A stretch of DNA of 8,796 nt from Clostridiales bacterium (GTDB lineage Bacteria > Bacillota > Clostridia > Caldicoprobacterales > DTU083). This document shows positions 6,951 to 8,796 of the stretch, in pieces. The first letter of the stretch is position 1; each line of letters opens with the position of its first letter. The translations under genes and the position numbers were made by a program. Location: assembly GCA_012512335.1 (NCBI GenBank), contig JAAZEK010000102.1, positions 1 through 8,796 of the forward strand, read 5' to 3'. The notes under the pieces were generated by a model. It was not told the DNA's origin. It saw nothing but the letters and a program-made list of their open reading frames with translations, and did not search any database.

Positions 6951-7946
6951 TTATTTCACCACTCCTTCAAATTTTCTGTTGGCAACTAGGCCGCTAAGAA
7001 TAACTACTAAGCCCATTGTTGTTTCTTGCCATGTGCCGGAAGGGACTCCCAATATCGTCAGTACATTAAATATTGATGAAATAAAGAATAACGAGATAAT
7101 AATTGCAAAAGGTAGATTTACAATTTTTTGCAATGTCGACGCCAATAAGAACCCAGCCAAGGCATTGATAATAAACTGCATGCTGGTCAATCCTAATGAA
7201 GGCATTACACGATTAACAGCACTCAAATTTATTGCCGCAGCAAGTCCTAAGAAGATTCCTCCGATTATCGCAGAATATATCAATGTCTTAAAGACATTGA
7301 TACCCATGTGTTCAGCTACTATCTGATTGCTTCCTAGTGCTTGTAAATTATACCCAGCGGAGGTCTTATGCAATACTAGATAGGCAAGTAAGAAACCTAT
7401 AACCACTACAATTATGTTCCAAGGCATCTTGGAAATTTCTCTAGCAGTATCTCCAAGAGAAACAACTTGCGTTCCTTGAGAAACCATGCTAGAGCTGTAA
7501 AACATACCTATAGCCTCGTAAACCATCATAGCTCCAATACCGAAGATCCATGACGGAATTTTAAGAGCCTGTCTCAATATTGTATTAAGCATCAGCAAAG
7601 CAATAGACGTTAATATTGCTCCAACTACCAGACCAAACGTACCTAGGTTAAGGTTAACAGCAAAAATTCCACCTACATTTGCTGCTAAAATAAATATAGC
7701 TCCTACAGACAGATCAATGATGCCTGGAAGAAAAATAAACAGCATAGCCCAGGCCATCAAGATGCTGGATACTGTACCGCTAAACAAATGAGACAGATTG
7801 GCACCTGTCAGCAATAGGCCACCTGTAATAAAATTAAACACTACGTATACAGCAACAATAACGACAGCCAGCAGAATTCTGCTCTTCATTAAATTTTTTG
7901 TCATCTTGTCAGCCATTACTTTTTTACTTCCTTTAACACTGCCCAT
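6951..7946 (-). CDS. Sugar ABC transporter permease 1 (CUT2/BPD_transp_2 family)
   Basis: Membrane subunit of the same importer, 331 aa. A first transmembrane helix (about 23-42) is followed by about seven more hydrophobic stretches. The CUT2 hallmark LPGIIDLSVGAIF (73-85) is well kept. The conserved coupling loop follows as GSNQIVAEHMGINVFKTLIY (205-224). It is clearly different from permease 2, so the pair is a heteromeric channel rather than a recent duplication. Start choice: the ATG at 7946 has GGAG (7960-7957) with 10-nt spacing and is used here. A second ATG ten codons on (7916, MADKMTK) has AAGGA with 12-nt spacing and would also leave the first helix intact. The gene is separated from the binding-protein gene by 108 nt with a strong hairpin, and its stop is 1 nt before the ATPase start. 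Confidence 0.9.
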   Translation of the reverse strand: MGSVKGSKKVMADKMTKNLMKSRILLAVVIVAVYVVFNFITGGLLLTGANLSHLFSGTVSSILMAWAMLFIFLPGIIDLSVGAIFILAANVGGIFAVNLNLGTFGLVVGAILTSIALLMLNTILRQALKIPSWIFGIGAMMVYEAIGMFYSSSMVSQGTQVVSLGDTAREISKMPWNIIVVVIGFLLAYLVLHKTSAGYNLQALGSNQIVAEHMGINVFKTLIYSAIIGGIFLGLAAAINLSAVNRVMPSLGLTSMQFIINALAGFLLASTLQKIVNLPFAIIISLFFISSIFNVLTILGVPSGTWQETTMGLVVILSGLVANRKFEGVVK

Positions 7947-7956
7947 CGAATTCGCA

Positions 7957-7960
7957 CTCC
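7957..7960 (-). promoter_or_regulatory. Ribosome binding site of permease 1
   Basis: On the minus strand GGAG lies 10 nt before the ATG at 7946. It supports the longer of the two possible starts, though an AAGGA before the ATG at 7916 keeps the choice open. Confidence 0.45.
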
Positions 7961-8006
7961 ATTATTTTTTATTTTTCGGCGCAACAATAAATGCATAAAT
8001 AAATCT

Positions 8007-8042
8007 AGCTTCCGAAACTCACCATTGTGAGCCTCGGAAGCT
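8007..8042 (-). promoter_or_regulatory. Intercistronic RNA hairpin between binding protein and permease 1
   Basis: In the minus-strand transcript AGCTTCCGA (8042-8034) pairs with TCGGAAGCT (8015-8007), and CTCAC (8031-8027) pairs with GTGAG (8022-8018), around an AATG loop. The two positions between these blocks read GG opposite TT, which become G-U pairs in RNA, giving an unbroken 16-bp stem. It starts 12 nt after the binding-protein stop. The following bases are T-rich but interrupted by A and G, so it looks like an attenuating or 3'-end-protecting hairpin rather than a full terminator. Such elements often keep binding-protein mRNA more abundant than permease mRNA. Confidence 0.75.
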
Positions 8043-8054
8043 TGTGGTTAAATT

Positions 8055-8796
8055 CTATTCGAGACCCAAAGAGCCCCACTCTTCATCGCTAATTAAGCCA
8101 TCATCATGTTTTGCTTTTAAACGTGACTCAATCGTGTAATCAGCCATTGCCTGTTCAAAGTCTGCAAAGTTCACATCATCATTCCAGGTTACAACAAACT
8201 GCTGCATCTCTTCATCCGAATACGGAGTTGACTGAATCCAGAATTCATCGTAAAAGTCTACTAATTCAGAGGGCAAGGTCATTACAGGCACGACCAGCTC
8301 AGGAGCTTGACCGTTTGAATCGGTCAGTTCATGCCCTAGAAGAGCGTTAGTAATGAGTGTCAGAGCAAAATTTGGATTAATCCAATGAGCTCCATTAGCT
8401 GCCGCTATTTTGCCATTTTGCAAGCCAACGAGAACGTCAGGATCTAGGTCTGTGACAAATATGGATACATCTGCTCCTCTTTGATCAACTACTTCCACTA
8501 CAATGCTGCCACCATTACCATTTGAGGCATAAATCGTATCAACTTCTGGATGAGCAGTAAGAAGGTCGTTAGCAGCGTTGATTGCGTCTTGTCCTTCTAA
8601 AGCATCCCAGCCTACATCAAGAACCTTGCCTCCAGCGCTTTCAAATGCAGAAGTAAAGCCTTCTGTTCTAGCATTGTGGGTTGGATCTGCAATTGCACCT
8701 GTTAGTATGATTGCATTCTTTAGATCAAGTGAAGCAGCGTGCTCACCAATATTGCGGCCGGTATTTAAATCCCTAGTACCCACTGCACCTTTGAAG
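8055..8796 (-). CDS. Sugar ABC transporter substrate-binding protein, 5' truncated by window edge
   Basis: Extracellular solute-binding protein of the importer, periplasmic-binding type 1 fold (Peripla_BP_4, ribose/xylose-like). The frame is open to the window edge, so the 246 visible residues are the C-terminal part; the signal peptide and first lobe are missing. Seen from the edge: DPTHNARTEGF (37-47) contains the conserved Arg of the sugar site; IYASNGNGG (88-96) matches the second-lobe Asn region; VTDLDPD (114-120) matches the usual GFD motif with its sugar-contacting Asp; and AANGAHWINPNFA (132-144) is in place of the usual AQ.P..mG. After the fold there is an acidic tail of about 60 residues (about 185-246) that is longer than in RbsB. 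A GTG at 8783 is only an internal Val codon. It heads the transporter genes, so the operon promoter lies outside the window. A pentose ligand is inferred from the neighbours. Confidence 0.88.
   Translation of the reverse strand, partial: FKGAVGTRDLNTGRNIGEHAASLDLKNAIILTGAIADPTHNARTEGFTSAFESAGGKVLDVGWDALEGQDAINAANDLLTAHPEVDTIYASNGNGGSIVVEVVDQRGADVSIFVTDLDPDVLVGLQNGKIAAANGAHWINPNFALTLITNALLGHELTDSNGQAPELVVPVMTLPSELVDFYDEFWIQSTPYSDEEMQQFVVTWNDDVNFADFEQAMADYTIESRLKAKHDDGLISDEEWGSLGLE

Noticed and set aside
7947..8000. Internal promoter for permease 1 (TTGTTG, 17 bp, TAATGG on the minus strand)
   Set aside because: The -10 is poor, and it would overlap the ribosome binding site, leaving almost no leader.
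8781..8783. GTG as the start of the binding-protein gene
   Set aside because: The frame continues open to the window edge (Phe-Lys-Gly-Ala before it), and the protein would lack a signal peptide and the first lobe. It is an internal Val in a truncated gene.
1..8796. CRISPR arrays, tRNA or rRNA genes, insertion sequences, att sites, defence or toxin genes
   Set aside because: No repeated units, cloverleaf-like structures, transposase or defence motifs were seen; all coding space is accounted for by sugar metabolism genes.

Overview
The window is a D-xylose utilisation locus, most likely from a low-GC Gram-positive bacterium (Bacillota, probably Bacilli). The lineage call is an inference from the AT-rich sequence, strong AGGAGG-type ribosome binding sites, a ROK-family XylR repressor with a TTAGTT/AACTAA palindrome, and Bacilli-like XylA and XylB proteins. 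No tRNA, rRNA, CRISPR array, insertion sequence or phage gene was seen.

Left part (1-3118). The first 132 bases are the 3' end of a plus-strand aldose 1-epimerase (mutarotase) gene that starts outside the window. It converges on xylB, and the two genes overlap tail to tail by 4 nt. On the minus strand, xylA (xylose isomerase) and xylB (xylulokinase) form a two-gene operon transcribed leftward, 16 nt apart. The xylA-xylR intergenic region holds two well-formed, antiparallel and overlapping promoters, plus a XylR-type operator just inside the xylA transcript.

Middle (3119-4481). xylR, a ROK-family repressor, is read rightward, divergent from xylAB. Its 3' end faces the 3' end of the transporter operon. 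A rho-independent terminator between them has its U-tract on the transporter side.

Right part (4482-8796). Four minus-strand genes encode a complete CUT2-type (ribose/xylose-like) sugar ABC transporter. In transcription order they are: a substrate-binding protein (5' end cut by the window edge), permease 1, a double-domain ATPase and permease 2. A strong intercistronic hairpin separates the binding-protein gene from the rest. The last three genes are packed with a 1-nt gap and a 1-nt overlap.

Working model (inference from context): the transporter imports xylose or a related pentose, the mutarotase speeds anomer exchange, XylA makes D-xylulose, and XylB makes D-xylulose 5-phosphate for the pentose phosphate or phosphoketolase pathway. 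XylR without xylose blocks xylAB. The locus is mostly conventional. The points worth a second look are the overlapping promoter and operator arrangement, the two-permease transporter in place of the classical single-permease XylFGH, the degenerate second ATPase domain, and the G-U-dependent intercistronic hairpin. I found no clearly undescribed system.
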